A stretch of 64,000 nucleotides of DNA from Psychrobacter cibarius (GTDB taxonomy: Bacteria > Pseudomonadota > Gammaproteobacteria > Pseudomonadales > Moraxellaceae), in assembly GCA_030686115.1 (NCBI GenBank), contig CP131612.1, positions 1,116,001 through 1,180,000 of the forward strand, given 5' to 3'. The notes beneath the pieces are model-generated. The model saw only the letters and a list, made by a program, of their open reading frames with translations, ran no database searches and had not been told where the DNA came from. Shown here one piece after another: positions 28,177 through 38,727 of the stretch; the first letter of the stretch is position 1, and each line of letters begins with the position of its first letter. The translations under genes were made by a program, and so were the position numbers.

Positions 28177-28971
28177 TTAACTCAATATCAAGCTATCATC
28201 TTCGACTTTTTCGCCGCGCGTTTGCTCAAACATATCAAGTAAGTCATGTACAGTCATGCCTTGACGTTTATCACCAGCCACATCTAATACTACTTGTCCT
28301 TGATGTAACATCACTGTTCTGGTGCCATGCGCCAATGCCTGCTGCATTGAATGCGTGACCATCATCGTTGTAAGCTGATTGTCCGTCACAATCTTATCGG
28401 TCAATTCTAAAACGAAAGCAGCAGTCTTAGGATCGAGGGCAGCAGTATGCTCATCTAGCAATAAAATTTTGGAAGGTTGCAGTGAAGCCATCAATAGGCT
28501 AACAGCTTGACGTTGACCACCGGATAACAGACCCATACGGTCAGTCAAGCGATTTTCTAGCCCCAATTTTAATACTGATAATTTTTCGCGAAATAAATCA
28601 CGGTTATTTTGGTTGAGTGCAAAGCTCAAACCACGTTTGCCGCCGCGCTTATAAGCCAGCGCCATATTTTCCTCGATGGTTAATGCTTCACAAGTTCCCG
28701 CCATCGGATCTTGGAAGACACGAGCTACCCAATGGGCGCGTTGGTGCGCGGTCTTTTTGGTAACATCGATACCATTTAATAAGATTGAACCGCTATCGAC
28801 GCGCGTGGTACCACTGACCGCATTTAAAAAAGTTGATTTACCCGCACCATTGGTACCGATGACAGTGACAAATTCACCATCAGCGATGTTGAGATTGATA
28901 CCGCGTAGGGCAGGGTTTTCAATGGGCGTTCCAGGATTAAAGGTCAACCGCAAATCTGTAGCTTGCATCAT
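28177..28971 (-). CDS. ABC transporter ATP-binding protein
   Basis: 264 residues with Walker A GTNGAGKST, signature LLSGGQRQAVSL and Walker B KILLLDEHTAALD, plus the H-loop MVTHSMQQA. It follows the permease gene by 31 bases on the same strand. Taken with the binding lipoproteins of the ABC_sub_bind (PF04392) type, it belongs to the importer family that includes TrpXYZ-like amino acid transporters. The substrate cannot be read from the sequence. Confidence 0.88.
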   Translation of the reverse strand: MMQATDLRLTFNPGTPIENPALRGINLNIADGEFVTVIGTNGAGKSTFLNAVSGTTRVDSGSILLNGIDVTKKTAHQRAHWVARVFQDPMAGTCEALTIEENMALAYKRGGKRGLSFALNQNNRDLFREKLSVLKLGLENRLTDRMGLLSGGQRQAVSLLMASLQPSKILLLDEHTAALDPKTAAFVLELTDKIVTDNQLTTMMVTHSMQQALAHGTRTVMLHQGQVVLDVAGDKRQGMTVHDLLDMFEQTRGEKVEDDSLILS

Positions 28972-29002
28972 AATAATTATTCCTTATGGTTGCACATTGA
29001 CA

Positions 29003-29902
29003 TTAAGCCCGAACTTTACGACTTAAAAATTTATTTTTAGCTTTTGGCAATACCAAGGCAAATACGACGAGTAGCGCTGTAATCAAGTTTAAATCTTGCG
29101 GGCCAAAACCAATACTACGTAGCGTATCGCTCGATAGCGCCACCTGAATAAATAGCTTATATAGCACCGCACCGACGACCACGGCAAAGGTAATCAGCCA
29201 AATACGCTTGGCAGGAATGATGGTTTCACCAATGATGACCGCTGCTAAACCGATGACAATGGTACCAATACCAATCGAGATATCTGCGCCACCTTGAGTC
29301 TGCACAAACAATGCACCTGCTAGAGCAATCAAACCGTTAGAAATCGCCATACCAATGATGGTCATCCATGAGGTGTTAATGCCTTGCGCCTGTGCCATTC
29401 GGAGGTTGGAACCCGTCGCCCGCATCGAAAGACCCGTTTCGGTACTATAGAACCAGTTTAAAAATAACATGGCAGCTATCACCACGACACCAATAATTAG
29501 ACAGCGCATCCAATAACCGTTGCCATCCGTGACCAAGGTGCTAAAGACCGTGGTTTCACCCAATAATGGCAAGTTCGGTGCACCCATAATCCGTAAATTG
29601 ATAGAATATAGTGCGACCATTACCAAGATACTGGCAAGTAGTTGCAGGATGCCAAGTTTGACGTGTAGCCATGCCGTAACAATACCAGCAACGGAACCTG
29701 CCAACATACCGAAAGCACAGGCAAGCCATGGGTTGACACCAGCGATGATAGAAATACCAGCGACAGCGCCACCTAGTGGAAAACTACCGTCAGCGGTCAA
29801 GTCGGGGAAGTCGAGGGTGCGAAATGAGATCAGCACACCAAGTGCTACTAGGCCATAAATCAGACCGCTTTCAAGTGCACCAAAAAAAGCAATTAAAGAC
29901 AT
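29003..29902 (-). CDS. ABC transporter permease
   Basis: 299 residues, strongly hydrophobic with about 8-9 membrane segments; LDFPDLTADGSFPLGGAV and GETIIPAKRIWLI are typical of the permeases that partner PF04392-type binding proteins (COG4120-like). It lies between the ATPase gene and the binding-protein genes, all transcribed leftwards. Confidence 0.87.
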   Translation of the reverse strand: MSLIAFFGALESGLIYGLVALGVLISFRTLDFPDLTADGSFPLGGAVAGISIIAGVNPWLACAFGMLAGSVAGIVTAWLHVKLGILQLLASILVMVALYSINLRIMGAPNLPLLGETTVFSTLVTDGNGYWMRCLIIGVVVIAAMLFLNWFYSTETGLSMRATGSNLRMAQAQGINTSWMTIIGMAISNGLIALAGALFVQTQGGADISIGIGTIVIGLAAVIIGETIIPAKRIWLITFAVVVGAVLYKLFIQVALSSDTLRSIGFGPQDLNLITALLVVFALVLPKAKNKFLSRKVRA

Positions 29903-30188
29903 AAGAGATCAGTAAGTCATAACCAAGCGTTTAGCCACTAACGTTCTAATATCGATTCATAGAATGAGTGCGTGAGATAGATCAGCGCTGTCTCATCTAT
30001 ACGTCAATTTTAGCTAAACGACTAAGCGGTGAATTTAACAGATTAAACAATCTGCGGTTAGGGTAAACCAAAACATGTCACGATCAACAGCTATCATAAG
30101 CTACCTAGGTTCAAAGCTTTGATTAAAAAAAGGGCAAATTTAGAAATGACGCAAATACTTTATATTTAATCAATGTGGTTTAAATAAG
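29903..30188. other. Spacer upstream of permease gene
   Basis: About 290 bases with no reading frame I can support. It separates the binding-protein terminator from the permease and probably holds a second promoter for permease and ATPase; I cannot define its elements. Confidence 0.4.
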
Positions 30189-30219
30189 AAGCCCAGCCTA
30201 CTGCTTCATAGCTGGGTTT
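30189..30219 (-). terminator. Terminator/attenuator after binding-protein gene
   Basis: The stem AAGCCCAGC / GCTGGGTTT with a 13-base loop lies about 115 bases beyond the stop of the first binding-protein gene in transcription order. It separates the binding proteins from the permease and ATPase, so it may set a higher expression of the binding proteins. Confidence 0.6.
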
Positions 30220-30332
30220 CTGATGTTAAACATTTAGCCTCATCGCATAAAGGTAGATGACGGCTGACACCAAATCCATCAAACTCGGTATCTACCTTAT
30301 GATAGCTGTAATGAGCTAGCTATAAAAGTGCG

Positions 30333-31373
30333 TTATTCTACCACTTCTTTTGCTTTATCGATAACCGCTTGTGACAAAGTAATGCCTTCTTCTTTGGCAT
30401 GCTTTGGACTAACGTATAGATCCAACATTTGCGGGGTGTAGACAGGAATAGCGCCTGCTTTTTCACCATTTAAAATACGTACCACGATTTTGCCTGTTTC
30501 GCGACCAAGCTCGTAGTAATTCACGCCCAATGCAGCAACGGCACCACGCTCAACTGAGCTAGTGTCAGACGCAATCAGTGGGATTTTGCTCTCTTTAGCG
30601 ACTTGATATAGTGATTCGTAAGCCGATACGACGTTATTATCGGTTGAGGTGTAGATCATATCGACCTTACCTTCGAGGCTACGTGCTGCCATCGCAATAT
30701 CAGTACTACGCTGGGCAGGCGCTTCGAGTACATTGATACCTAGTGGTGTCAGTTTTTCTTTTAAGTTTTTCAAGATAATCGTTGAATTGACTTCGCCTGG
30801 GCTATAAACATAGCCGACATTTTTTAGACTAGGAATGATTTGACGCATCAGCTCAATTTGTGGCTCATAAGGCAGTGCATCAGAGCCGCCAGTGACATTG
30901 GTGCCAGAGCCATCTAGTTTTGTCACTAGTTTGGCGGCAACTGGGTCAGTGACTGCTGAGAATACTAAAGGGATACTGCTAGTAGCAGCAGCTACTGACT
31001 GCGCTGATGGAGTACCAATCGCAACGATAACGTCTGAATTGTCTGCGACGAATTGCTTAGCAATCTGTCCAGCAGTAGCAGTGTTACCCTGTGCGCTTTG
31101 GAAATTAACCGTTAAGTTTTCACCATCTTTAAAGCCTGCTTCATTGAGCTCGTCGATAACGCCCTTACGGACGTCATCAAGCGCTGGATGTTCGACGATA
31201 GCCGTAATAGCGACGGTCTTCATCGCTGTGGCTGCATCGCCAGTAGCAGCTGTATCAGTAGTGCTGGTATCTTGTGCTGATTGATTACAGCCAGTCAAGA
31301 TGGCAGTACAAACGCCACCTAATAATAGTGCTTTACTAAAGTTAAAATGACCAAAACGATTTTGATACAACAT
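30333..31373 (-). CDS. ABC substrate-binding lipoprotein (PF04392 type), copy 1
   Basis: About 346 residues with a lipobox LTGC. TAIVEHPALDDVRKGVIDEL, VNFQSAQGNTATAGQIAKQ and later YSPGEVNS, IYTSTDNNVVSAYES are typical of ABC_sub_bind proteins. An upstream GTG at 31382 is in frame, but the AGGAG site overlaps it, so ATG 31373 is preferred. It is a paralogue of the next gene, with long blocks of identity (GNTATAGQIAKQF). Confidence 0.87.
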   Translation of the reverse strand: MLYQNRFGHFNFSKALLLGGVCTAILTGCNQSAQDTSTTDTAATGDAATAMKTVAITAIVEHPALDDVRKGVIDELNEAGFKDGENLTVNFQSAQGNTATAGQIAKQFVADNSDVIVAIGTPSAQSVAAATSSIPLVFSAVTDPVAAKLVTKLDGSGTNVTGGSDALPYEPQIELMRQIIPSLKNVGYVYSPGEVNSTIILKNLKEKLTPLGINVLEAPAQRSTDIAMAARSLEGKVDMIYTSTDNNVVSAYESLYQVAKESKIPLIASDTSSVERGAVAALGVNYYELGRETGKIVVRILNGEKAGAIPVYTPQMLDLYVSPKHAKEEGITLSQAVIDKAKEVVE

Positions 31374-31519
31374 GGGTCTCACTCCTGAAAATAATAATGT
31401 GTCCGTACATTATTTAATTTATAGATAAAAGGTATAGATGGATAAAGGGTAAAGCAGTTATCTGTATAGAAGGCTAAATGTTATTTTTCAGTGCTACTTG
31501 TCAAAACTATTTATCCGTA

Positions 31520-32587
31520 TTATTTATCCGCACTCTGCGCTTGTTTGTCGACATTAATGGCATTTTTTAGCAGCTCATCAGTCAGGCTGACGCCTTGCTC
31601 AGCAGCATGTTTCGGGCTTGCATATAAGGTTAAGGTATTCATCACTTCAGGCTTGACGCTGCTAACTGCTTCGCCATTTAACACACGATACACCATTTTG
31701 CCTGTGGTACGACCAAAGTCATAATCATTGACACCAAGTGCCGCAGTTGCACCACGTCGCACACTAAACTCGTCCGAGGCAATGACAGGAATATCAAGCT
31801 CATTGGCAGCACCTGCCATCGCTTCAAAGGCGGATACCACATTGTTATCTAGTGAGGTATAAATCATATCAACACGACCAGCAAGGCTACGAGTCGCCAT
31901 GGCCACATCCGTCGGGCGATTGGCGGTGACGTCTAATATCTTAAGCCCACGTGCAGGCGCAGCTTTTTTAAGTTGATTGAGTACCACCACCGAATTGACT
32001 TCACCTGGACTATAAACATAGCCAATGGTTTTTGCATTAGGTACAATTTTTTGAATATTGTCTAGTTGCGGCTCGATAGGTAGCTCACTAGACAGTCCTG
32101 TCACATTAGATTGGATAGGCGTATTGTTTTCGTTAATGAGCTTTGCTGCGACAGGATCTGAGATAGCCGTATAAATAACTGGAACCGTATTAGTTGACGC
32201 AACGATAGACTGAGCTGATGGCGTCGAGATTGCCACGATGGCATCAGGGTTGTCTCCTGCAAACTGCTTAGCAATCTGACCTGCTGTCGCTGTATTGCCT
32301 TGAGCACTTTGGAAATTAATGGTTAGATTTTGGCCTTCCACATAGCCATTATCTGCCAACTCATCAATAATGCCGCGGCGCATCGCATCTAATGAAGGAT
32401 GTTCGACGATTTGAGTGATGGCTAATGTCTTGGCAGGCTTGTCAGAATCTGCGGCGGCACTTGTATCTGTCGTTGCAGCAGTGTCGGTCGTGTTTGAGCA
32501 GCCAATTAATCCAAGCGCGGCGCTCATAGCAGCACCGAATAGGCTGAAGCGTAAAGTAGTAGCAAAGGTCATTTTATTGGGGCTCAT
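31520..32587 (-). CDS. ABC substrate-binding lipoprotein (PF04392 type), copy 2
   Basis: 355 residues with a lipobox LIGC after a hydrophobic leader. It is paralogous to the adjacent gene: TQIVEHPSLDAMRRGIIDEL, INFQSAQGNTATAGQIAKQ, IYTSLDNNVVSAFEAM. The two copies lie 146 bases apart on the same strand. The start is not well defined by a ribosome-binding site; an internal ATG 15 bases downstream is possible. Two copies may widen the substrate range of one permease. Confidence 0.86.
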   Translation of the reverse strand: MSPNKMTFATTLRFSLFGAAMSAALGLIGCSNTTDTAATTDTSAAADSDKPAKTLAITQIVEHPSLDAMRRGIIDELADNGYVEGQNLTINFQSAQGNTATAGQIAKQFAGDNPDAIVAISTPSAQSIVASTNTVPVIYTAISDPVAAKLINENNTPIQSNVTGLSSELPIEPQLDNIQKIVPNAKTIGYVYSPGEVNSVVVLNQLKKAAPARGLKILDVTANRPTDVAMATRSLAGRVDMIYTSLDNNVVSAFEAMAGAANELDIPVIASDEFSVRRGATAALGVNDYDFGRTTGKMVYRVLNGEAVSSVKPEVMNTLTLYASPKHAAEQGVSLTDELLKNAINVDKQAQSADK

Positions 32588-32833
32588 AGGTTAGAGAGTG
32601 CAGGTTACCCGAGTCAATGTTATGTGCATGCTGAGATAACGGGCTAACATCAAAGTAATCAATCCATTGATCATTACGTCCATATTATGACAGTAATGTA
32701 ACTTATGGCAATAAGAAATTAAAACGCGTTTGTCATTACTTCTATAAAGAACGTGCTGAGTCAATATTCATCGATATTATCTTCTATATAAGCACTGATT
32801 TTGGCGATTGACCAGCGATAGTTTTGGGACAAT

Positions 32834-32866
32834 AAAAAAGATGCCCAGCTGGACATCTTTTTTGTT
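32834..32866 (-). terminator. Intrinsic terminator downstream of metG
   Basis: The stem AAAAAAGATG-CCCAGCTGG-CATCTTTTTT is nearly perfect and ends with T's on both strands. It lies about 20 bases beyond the metG stop. Confidence 0.85.
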
Positions 32867-32885
32867 TGTTGAGTAAGCCTAACTA

Positions 32886-34985
32886 TTAAGCAAGCACATC
32901 GCCAATCACGCAGTTGTCAGGCAAGGTAATCACCGTCAGCTGGGTTTTTGGATTGCCAGTTGATAGCACCATACCCTCTGAGACACCAAACTTCATTTTG
33001 CGCGGGGCAAGATTGGTCACGCAAATGACCTTTTTATCTAGCAACTGCTCAGGCTCATAAAACTTACGGATGCCGCTAAACACATTGCGGGGTTTGTCTT
33101 CGCCAACGTCTAGGGTAAATTGTAAAAGCTTATCTGCGCCTTCGACATGATTGCAGGCTAAAACGTGAGCGACTTTCATCTCAACTTTGGCAAAGTCTTC
33201 GATACCGATATAGTCAGCTTGCTCAGTATTTATATCAGCATCAGCTTCTTTTGCGGGCTTGTTATCTTTTTTAGCAACGGCTTTGCTAGCCACAGGAGCA
33301 GCAGCTTGAGCCAAAGACTCTTTTGACGCCTCAACCATCGCGGCAACGTCTTTTTCTTCGATACGCTGCATCAAAGGCTTGAACTTATTAATTTTATGAC
33401 CCAGTAGCCACTCATTACGGCTGGCAAAGCTTAAGTCGTCAATGTTCAAAAACTCTTTGGCATTGGCGGTTAGCTCAGGCAATACTGGCGCAAGATAAAC
33501 CATCAATTGACGGAAGATATTAATCGCGACCGAGCAAACATCTTGAACTTCTTGCTCTGCGCCTTCGACCTTAGCAAGCGCCCACGGTTTTTTCTCATCG
33601 ATATATTCATTGGCTTTATCAGCACATTGCATAATCAAACGCATGGCACGCGAAAACTCACGGTTCTCGTAAGCGGCAGCAATCTCATCACCGGTTTTGG
33701 TAATGTCTTCTAATAAACTTGGCTCAGCGCAGACCTCTGTGAGCATGCCATCGTACTTTTTGACCAAGAATCCAGCGCTGCGACTGGCGATATTGACCAC
33801 TTTACCGACTAGATCAGAGTTGACCTTTTGCATGAAATCTTCTAAATCAAGGTTGATATCCTCGACTTTATCAGACAGTTTGCTAGCAAAGTAATAACGC
33901 AAGTATTCAGGATGTAAGTGATCAGCATACGTTTCGGCTTTAATAAAAGTACCGCGTGACTTACTCATTTTTTCGCCATTGACCATCAAGAAGCCATGAG
34001 CAAAAACACCCGTTGGTGTACGGAACTCACTACCGGCTAGCATGGCAGGCCAAAATAGCGCATGGAAATAAACGATGTCTTTACCGATGAAGTGATACAC
34101 CTCGGTTTTATGTTCGTTTTCTTGCGTCCAATAACGGTCGAAATCAAGCGCCTTGTCTGTACCTGCGCGCTTATCGCAGAGATTTTTGAAGCTCGCCATG
34201 TAACCGACTGGCGCATCGAGCCATACATAAAAATATTTGTCTGGCTCATCGCTTGGGGTATCTGGAATCTGAAAACCAAAGTAGGGCGCATCACGGGAAA
34301 TGTCCCACGTTGCCAGACCTGCTTCAAACCATTCTTGTAGTTTATTGGCGACCGATGTTTGCAAGCGATTGTCACTACGCGTCCAATCCTTTAAGAATTG
34401 CTCAAATTCAGGCAAATTAAAGAAGTAATGCTTGGAGGTTTTTAGAATAGGCGTGGCATCTGATAACGTTGAATGCGGGTCTTTAAGATCCGTTGCATCA
34501 TAGGTCGTACCGCAAACTTCACAGTTATCGCCATATTGGTCTGCCGCTGCGCATTCAGGGCAAGTACCCTTGACAAAGCGATCGGCTAAAAATAGCTGTT
34601 TTTCAGGGTCAAATAATTGTTCGACATCTTTGGTACTAATATGCCCAGCATCATTTAAACGACGATAAATCAGCTCAGAGAAATGTTTGTTTTCTTCTGA
34701 GTGGGTGGAGTGATAATTGTCAAAGTTAATCAAAAATTTAGCAAAATCTGCTTCATGCGACGCTTTCACCGAGGCAATTTGTTCCTCTGGCGTGACGCCA
34801 TTGGCTTCTGCTTTGAGCATGATTGCCGTACCGTGTGCATCGTCTGCGCAGACATAAGTGACCTGATGGCCTTGCGCTTTCATGGCACGTGCCCAAATGT
34901 CGGTCTGAATATATTCTACAAGATGCCCCAAATGGATATAGCCATTGGCGTAGGGCAGCGCACTGGTTACTAGAATCTCACGCAC
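32886..34985 (-). CDS. metG: Methionyl-tRNA synthetase
   Basis: About 699 residues. The HIGH-type motif (HLGH near residue 20), zinc-knuckle Cys residues (CPECAA and CEVCGTTY, ~145-165), KMSKS (~335), and a C-terminal EMAP/OB tRNA-binding domain ([23 protein letters not shown]) identify MetG, which charges tRNA-Met. The GTG at 34985 follows an AGGTGA ribosome-binding site by five bases; an upstream GTG at 34994 overlaps that site and is less likely. A Lys/Ala-rich linker separates the catalytic and C-terminal domains. Confidence 0.97.
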   Translation of the reverse strand: MREILVTSALPYANGYIHLGHLVEYIQTDIWARAMKAQGHQVTYVCADDAHGTAIMLKAEANGVTPEEQIASVKASHEADFAKFLINFDNYHSTHSEENKHFSELIYRRLNDAGHISTKDVEQLFDPEKQLFLADRFVKGTCPECAAADQYGDNCEVCGTTYDATDLKDPHSTLSDATPILKTSKHYFFNLPEFEQFLKDWTRSDNRLQTSVANKLQEWFEAGLATWDISRDAPYFGFQIPDTPSDEPDKYFYVWLDAPVGYMASFKNLCDKRAGTDKALDFDRYWTQENEHKTEVYHFIGKDIVYFHALFWPAMLAGSEFRTPTGVFAHGFLMVNGEKMSKSRGTFIKAETYADHLHPEYLRYYFASKLSDKVEDINLDLEDFMQKVNSDLVGKVVNIASRSAGFLVKKYDGMLTEVCAEPSLLEDITKTGDEIAAAYENREFSRAMRLIMQCADKANEYIDEKKPWALAKVEGAEQEVQDVCSVAINIFRQLMVYLAPVLPELTANAKEFLNIDDLSFASRNEWLLGHKINKFKPLMQRIEEKDVAAMVEASKESLAQAAAPVASKAVAKKDNKPAKEADADINTEQADYIGIEDFAKVEMKVAHVLACNHVEGADKLLQFTLDVGEDKPRNVFSGIRKFYEPEQLLDKKVICVTNLAPRKMKFGVSEGMVLSTGNPKTQLTVITLPDNCVIGDVLA

Positions 34986-34994
34986 TTTTATCAC

Positions 34995-35283
34995 CTATAT
35001 TTTTATATAAACGGGTTGGTTATCAAACGTCTTAAGCGGTTTTGAGCTATTAGACGCGATACTATTAATATCAAACTATCAATGCTAAAACGTATTAAGC
35101 AAATAAAAATTTAAAAAAGTGTGCCTATGATACCGTAATTCGGCCAAATTTGTGACATTACCTGAGTAATTAATATAGTCGTTAATAAAGCGATTAACTC
35201 TATACGGTATATAGAGTGTCAATCAATTATGAGAGATAAATAGTCGGTTGTATTTAGAGGTAGTAATGAGAAAGCGTCCATAA
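34995..35283. other. Spacer between metG and gntP-like gene
   Basis: About 290 AT-rich bases presumably containing the metG promoter. I see no gene or clear repeat. Confidence 0.4.
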
Positions 35284-35313
35284 AAAACCCACCAAGCAAT
35301 CGCTTAGTGGGCT
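35284..35313 (-). terminator. Intrinsic terminator downstream of GntP-family gene
   Basis: The stem CCCAC-AAGC / GCTT-GTGGG with one mismatch (35288-35311) is followed by T6 on the minus strand. It lies ~70 bases beyond the permease stop. Confidence 0.8.
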
Positions 35314-35383
35314 CTTCGGTATCAAGCAATAATCGTTAAATTTAATTATCTTTAAGGTTTAATAAATACCTCATTTCAGGACA

Positions 35384-36799
35384 TTAGAACGAGCCAAATA
35401 TCGTCCCTAAAATGATAACGGCGACCACAGCAATAAGTGGAATCACCATCGTTACCATGGCGACGTTTAGATAAGACTGCTTATGGGTCAAACCACAAAT
35501 CGCAAGTAAGGTGATGACCGCGCCACTATGCGGTAACGTATCCAAACCACCCGCTGCCATCACAGCAACACGGTGCATGAGCTCTGGGTCAATACCCGCT
35601 GCGACCGCCATTCTTAAATAGTCTTCACCCAACGTAGAGAGGGCAATGCTTAAACCTCCAGATGACGAGCCAGTAATACCAGCCAGCGTGGTCATCGCCA
35701 CCGCTTCTGAGATTAAAGGATTGTCAGGCGTTAGATTTAAGATACTATCACGAATGATAAGGAAGCCTGCTAACGAGGCGATAACCGCGCCGTAACCAAC
35801 TTCTGAGGCGGTATTAAAAATAGGCAACATCGAATCATAAGTACCACGGTTGATGGTTTTTTGCAGATTATTCCAATGACCGATACGTAACAAAATTAAC
35901 ACCGCACAAGCCACGACTAACGAGATGATAATTGACCATAAACCCAGTGAGCCTGCGATATTTAGATCAGGAAACTGAGCTTGTAAGCCGCTAAAATCCA
36001 CTGATGGAAAGACAGCGTAAGTTAATAAAGCATTTAAGCCAATGACCAACACCAGTGGAATCATAGCAATGGTAAATGAGGTGTGATGCGTATTTAATAC
36101 CTCAGCTTCTTTTTTAGCTGCGCCAACGCCGCCCACATCCTCTTCGTCATGCTGACCATAGCCTTCGCCTGCTGCATTGGCTTTTCTGGCGCGTGATTGT
36201 AGCCATAACCAACCGCAAATAAACATGATGGTGCCGCCGATAATACCCAAGATAGGCGCGGCAAAAACGTTGGTATTATAGTAAGGAATCGGAATGGCGT
36301 TTTGAATGGCAGGCGTACCTGGCAATGCCGTCATCGTAAAGGTGAATGAGCCTAAGGCAATCGCTGCCGGAATCAAGCGCTTAGGAATATCAGCGGCTTT
36401 AAACAAGTCTTTGGCGATTGGGTAAATAGCAAATGCCACGACAAATAACGAGACGCCACCATAGGTTAAAATGGCACAAACTAAGATAACCGCTAAGATG
36501 GCTTTGCTAGCACCAAGCTTTTCGACCACAGTTTTGGCAATCGCGGTCGCCGCACCAGAGTCTGCCATCAAACGCCCAAATAGTGCACCCAGCAAGAATA
36601 TAGGGAAAAACTTAAGTAAGAATCCACTTAGCGCCCCCATAAAGACATCGGTATAGGCAGGAATTGTGCTTAAAAAATCACCTGATAATAGTACGGCTAA
36701 TGTCGCCATAATCGGTGCTAATATCAGCACGGAATAACCGCGATAAGCAAAAAACATCAATAATAATAAAGTAATGACAATAGCAAAGGTACTAAACAT
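35384..36799 (-). CDS. GntP-family permease, probable 3-hydroxybutyrate/short organic acid transporter
   Basis: About 471 residues with roughly 12 membrane segments and the GntP-family patterns (FLLGALFGRLMADSGAA, GSSSGGLSIALSTLG, SGAVITLLAICGLTH). Start ATG 36799 follows an AAGGAGG site by six bases; an upstream alternative at 36817 lacks this. It is divergent from the CoA-transferase and 3-hydroxybutyrate dehydrogenase genes, so its substrate is probably D-3-hydroxybutyrate or a related acid rather than gluconate. The substrate is inferred from neighbours. Confidence 0.85.
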   Translation of the reverse strand: MFSTFAIVITLLLLMFFAYRGYSVLILAPIMATLAVLLSGDFLSTIPAYTDVFMGALSGFLLKFFPIFLLGALFGRLMADSGAATAIAKTVVEKLGASKAILAVILVCAILTYGGVSLFVVAFAIYPIAKDLFKAADIPKRLIPAAIALGSFTFTMTALPGTPAIQNAIPIPYYNTNVFAAPILGIIGGTIMFICGWLWLQSRARKANAAGEGYGQHDEEDVGGVGAAKKEAEVLNTHHTSFTIAMIPLVLVIGLNALLTYAVFPSVDFSGLQAQFPDLNIAGSLGLWSIIISLVVACAVLILLRIGHWNNLQKTINRGTYDSMLPIFNTASEVGYGAVIASLAGFLIIRDSILNLTPDNPLISEAVAMTTLAGITGSSSGGLSIALSTLGEDYLRMAVAAGIDPELMHRVAVMAAGGLDTLPHSGAVITLLAICGLTHKQSYLNVAMVTMVIPLIAVVAVIILGTIFGSF

Positions 36800-36853
36800 G
36801 ATCGCCCTCCTTGGCAAAGTTCAATCAGCGAGTATGCAGAGCATAGTGATATT

Positions 36854-36930
36854 GGTCAATAAAATTACTTAAAATAGGCAATATTTGATATTTTATTAAA
36901 CATAAATCCTGTTTTAATAAGATATTGACC
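36854..36930. promoter_or_regulatory. Possible operator region between divergent gntP-like and scoA genes
   Basis: The inverted half-sites GGTCAATA (36854-36861) and TATTGACC (36923-36930) flank a second imperfect palindrome (TATTTTATTAAAC and GTTTTAATAAGATA). It lies in the 347-base gap between divergent genes, where a common regulator would bind. No regulator gene is in the neighbourhood. Confidence 0.35.
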
Positions 36931-37146
36931 CATCATATATACCGCTACTGCGCTGGCTTGTATATTCCTATGGTTATTCTCTTCTCGCTACGAGAATAAT
37001 ATGGTAAGTTAGCACAAGATTTTTAATTATGATATATCGATAGAAATTGTATTAATATAAATATGGAAATATTGAGTGATATCACCCACTCATAATCATT
37101 GATGATAGAAGTTAATAACAAAAAATAGACTTGCAAGGAGATAAGC

Positions 37147-37860
37147 ATGAGTCAATCAAAAGTATATAGCAGTGCCGAAGAAGCGCTAAAAGGTATCGTC
37201 AGCGATGGACAAACACTCGCTATCGGTGGTTTTGGTCTGTGCGGTATTCCGGAAGCGTTAATCGCCGCATTGCGTGATAGTGGTGTTAAAGGGTTAACTT
37301 GCATCAGTAATAACGCTGGGGTCGATGACTTCGGCTTAGGGTTGCTATTACAAACGCGGCAGATTAAAAAAATGATTTCATCTTATGTCGGTGAAAATAA
37401 AGAATTTGAGCGTCAATACTTGGCAGGCGAGTTAGAAGTTGAATTAACGCCGCAAGGGACGTTAGCGGAAAAACTACGTTCGGGCGGTGCTGGTATTCCT
37501 GCTTTCTATACCGCAACTGGCGTTGGTACACTAGTCGCTGAAGGCAAAGAAACCCGTGATTTTGACGGTCGTACTTATATACTTGAGCATTCATTGCGCG
37601 CTGATGTGTCATTAATCAAAGCGCAAAAAGCGGACAAAGCGGGCAATTTAATTTTTAACAAGACGGCGCGTAACTTTAATCCAGATTGCGCCATGGCAGG
37701 CAAAATTACCATTGTTGAAGTCGAAGAAATCGTAGAGACGGGCACCTTTGATCCTGATGACGTGCACCTGCCGGGTATCTTTGTGCAGCGTATCGTCTTG
37801 AATAGTAATCCTGAAAAGCGTATTGAAAAGACTACGACTAAAGCAGTCGAAAGCGCTTAG
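37147..37860 (+). CDS. scoA: 3-oxoacid CoA-transferase subunit A
   Basis: 237 residues, the usual length for ScoA/AtoD. The N-terminal [19 protein letters not shown] and [13 protein letters not shown] patterns are characteristic. With subunit B it moves CoA from succinyl-CoA (or acetyl-CoA) to acetoacetate, opening ketone-body use. A strong AAGGAG site precedes ATG 37147. The gap to scoB (176 bases) contains a dispersed repeat. Confidence 0.94.
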   Translation: MSQSKVYSSAEEALKGIVSDGQTLAIGGFGLCGIPEALIAALRDSGVKGLTCISNNAGVDDFGLGLLLQTRQIKKMISSYVGENKEFERQYLAGELEVELTPQGTLAEKLRSGGAGIPAFYTATGVGTLVAEGKETRDFDGRTYILEHSLRADVSLIKAQKADKAGNLIFNKTARNFNPDCAMAGKITIVEVEEIVETGTFDPDDVHLPGIFVQRIVLNSNPEKRIEKTTTKAVESA

Positions 37861-37932
37861 TTAAAGGCTTTATAGGATTTTTTAAAGTGTTAAATTAATA
37901 ATAGAATATTGTAATACTATTCCTAAAAATTT

Positions 37933-38018
37933 GAGTGGCAAGGAAAACGAGTGAAAGTGCTACATCTAGTAGACTAAGTGAGTTTGACACCGCTCATCAT
38001 ATTTTTTGGGGTCGTTAT
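37933..38018. repeat. Dispersed ~86-bp repeat, copy B (scoA-scoB spacer)
   Basis: Second copy of the element at 2583-2669, sharing the same first 26 bases, CTAC-N5-GTAG hairpin, CTAAG, GAGTTTGACAC and TTTTTTGGG. It ends 18 bases upstream of the scoB start. By chance it opens a reading frame in frame with scoB from a GTG at 37935, which could mislead start prediction. Confidence 0.8.
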
Positions 38019-38036
38019 AAAAATAAGGAAGTTATC

Positions 38037-38666
38037 ATGGCATGGACAAGAGAGCAGATGGCACAGCGTGCCGCACAAGAGCTACAAGACGGCTATTACG
38101 TAAACCTAGGTATTGGACTACCAACCCTAGTCGCCAATTATATCCCTAAAGATGTCGATGTTTGGCTACAGTCTGAAAATGGTCTATTAGGTATTGGCGA
38201 GTTTCCGACGGCAGAAAATGTCGATGCAGACTTGATTAATGCGGGTAAACAAACCGTCACTGCCGAAGCGGGTGCCAGTTATTTTAGTAGCTCAGAGTCG
38301 TTTGCGATGATTCGAGGCGGTCATGTTAATCTTGCGATATTGGGTGCGATGGAAGTGTCAGAAAAAGGCGATTTGGCCAACTGGATGATTCCTAAGAAAA
38401 TGGTTAAAGGCATGGGCGGTGCGATGGATCTAGTCGCTGGCGTGCAGCGCGTGATTGTTTTAATGGAACAAGTCAATAAACACGGCGAGCCAAAAATCCT
38501 TGCCAATTGCGAGCTACCATTGACGGGCAAAGGGGTGGTTGATCGGATTATTACCGAACTTGCTGTACTAGATGTTACTGACAACGGTCTAAAGCTAGTT
38601 GAGCTGGCAGAAGGTGTTAGCTTTGATGAGCTACAAGAAAAAACGCCAGTGAGCATTGCTCAATAA
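38037..38666 (+). CDS. scoB: 3-oxoacid CoA-transferase subunit B
   Basis: 209 residues from ATG 38037 (AAGGAA site upstream). A longer frame from GTG 37935 would add 34 residues, but those are encoded by the dispersed repeat and are not part of the family. The active-site Glu is visible in [24 protein letters not shown] and GAMDLVAG are typical. It pairs with ScoA, whose gene is immediately upstream. Confidence 0.94.
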   Translation: MAWTREQMAQRAAQELQDGYYVNLGIGLPTLVANYIPKDVDVWLQSENGLLGIGEFPTAENVDADLINAGKQTVTAEAGASYFSSSESFAMIRGGHVNLAILGAMEVSEKGDLANWMIPKKMVKGMGGAMDLVAGVQRVIVLMEQVNKHGEPKILANCELPLTGKGVVDRIITELAVLDVTDNGLKLVELAEGVSFDELQEKTPVSIAQ

Positions 38667-38727
38667 GCTTGTTAGATATATTTGGCACAAACCTCTAAAA
38701 AACCTATTTGATAATGGACTATAAAAT

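Noticed and set aside
37935-38036. N-terminal extension of scoB from GTG 37935
   Set aside because: The extra 34 residues are encoded by the dispersed repeat, absent from the family; ATG 38037 has its own ribosome-binding site.
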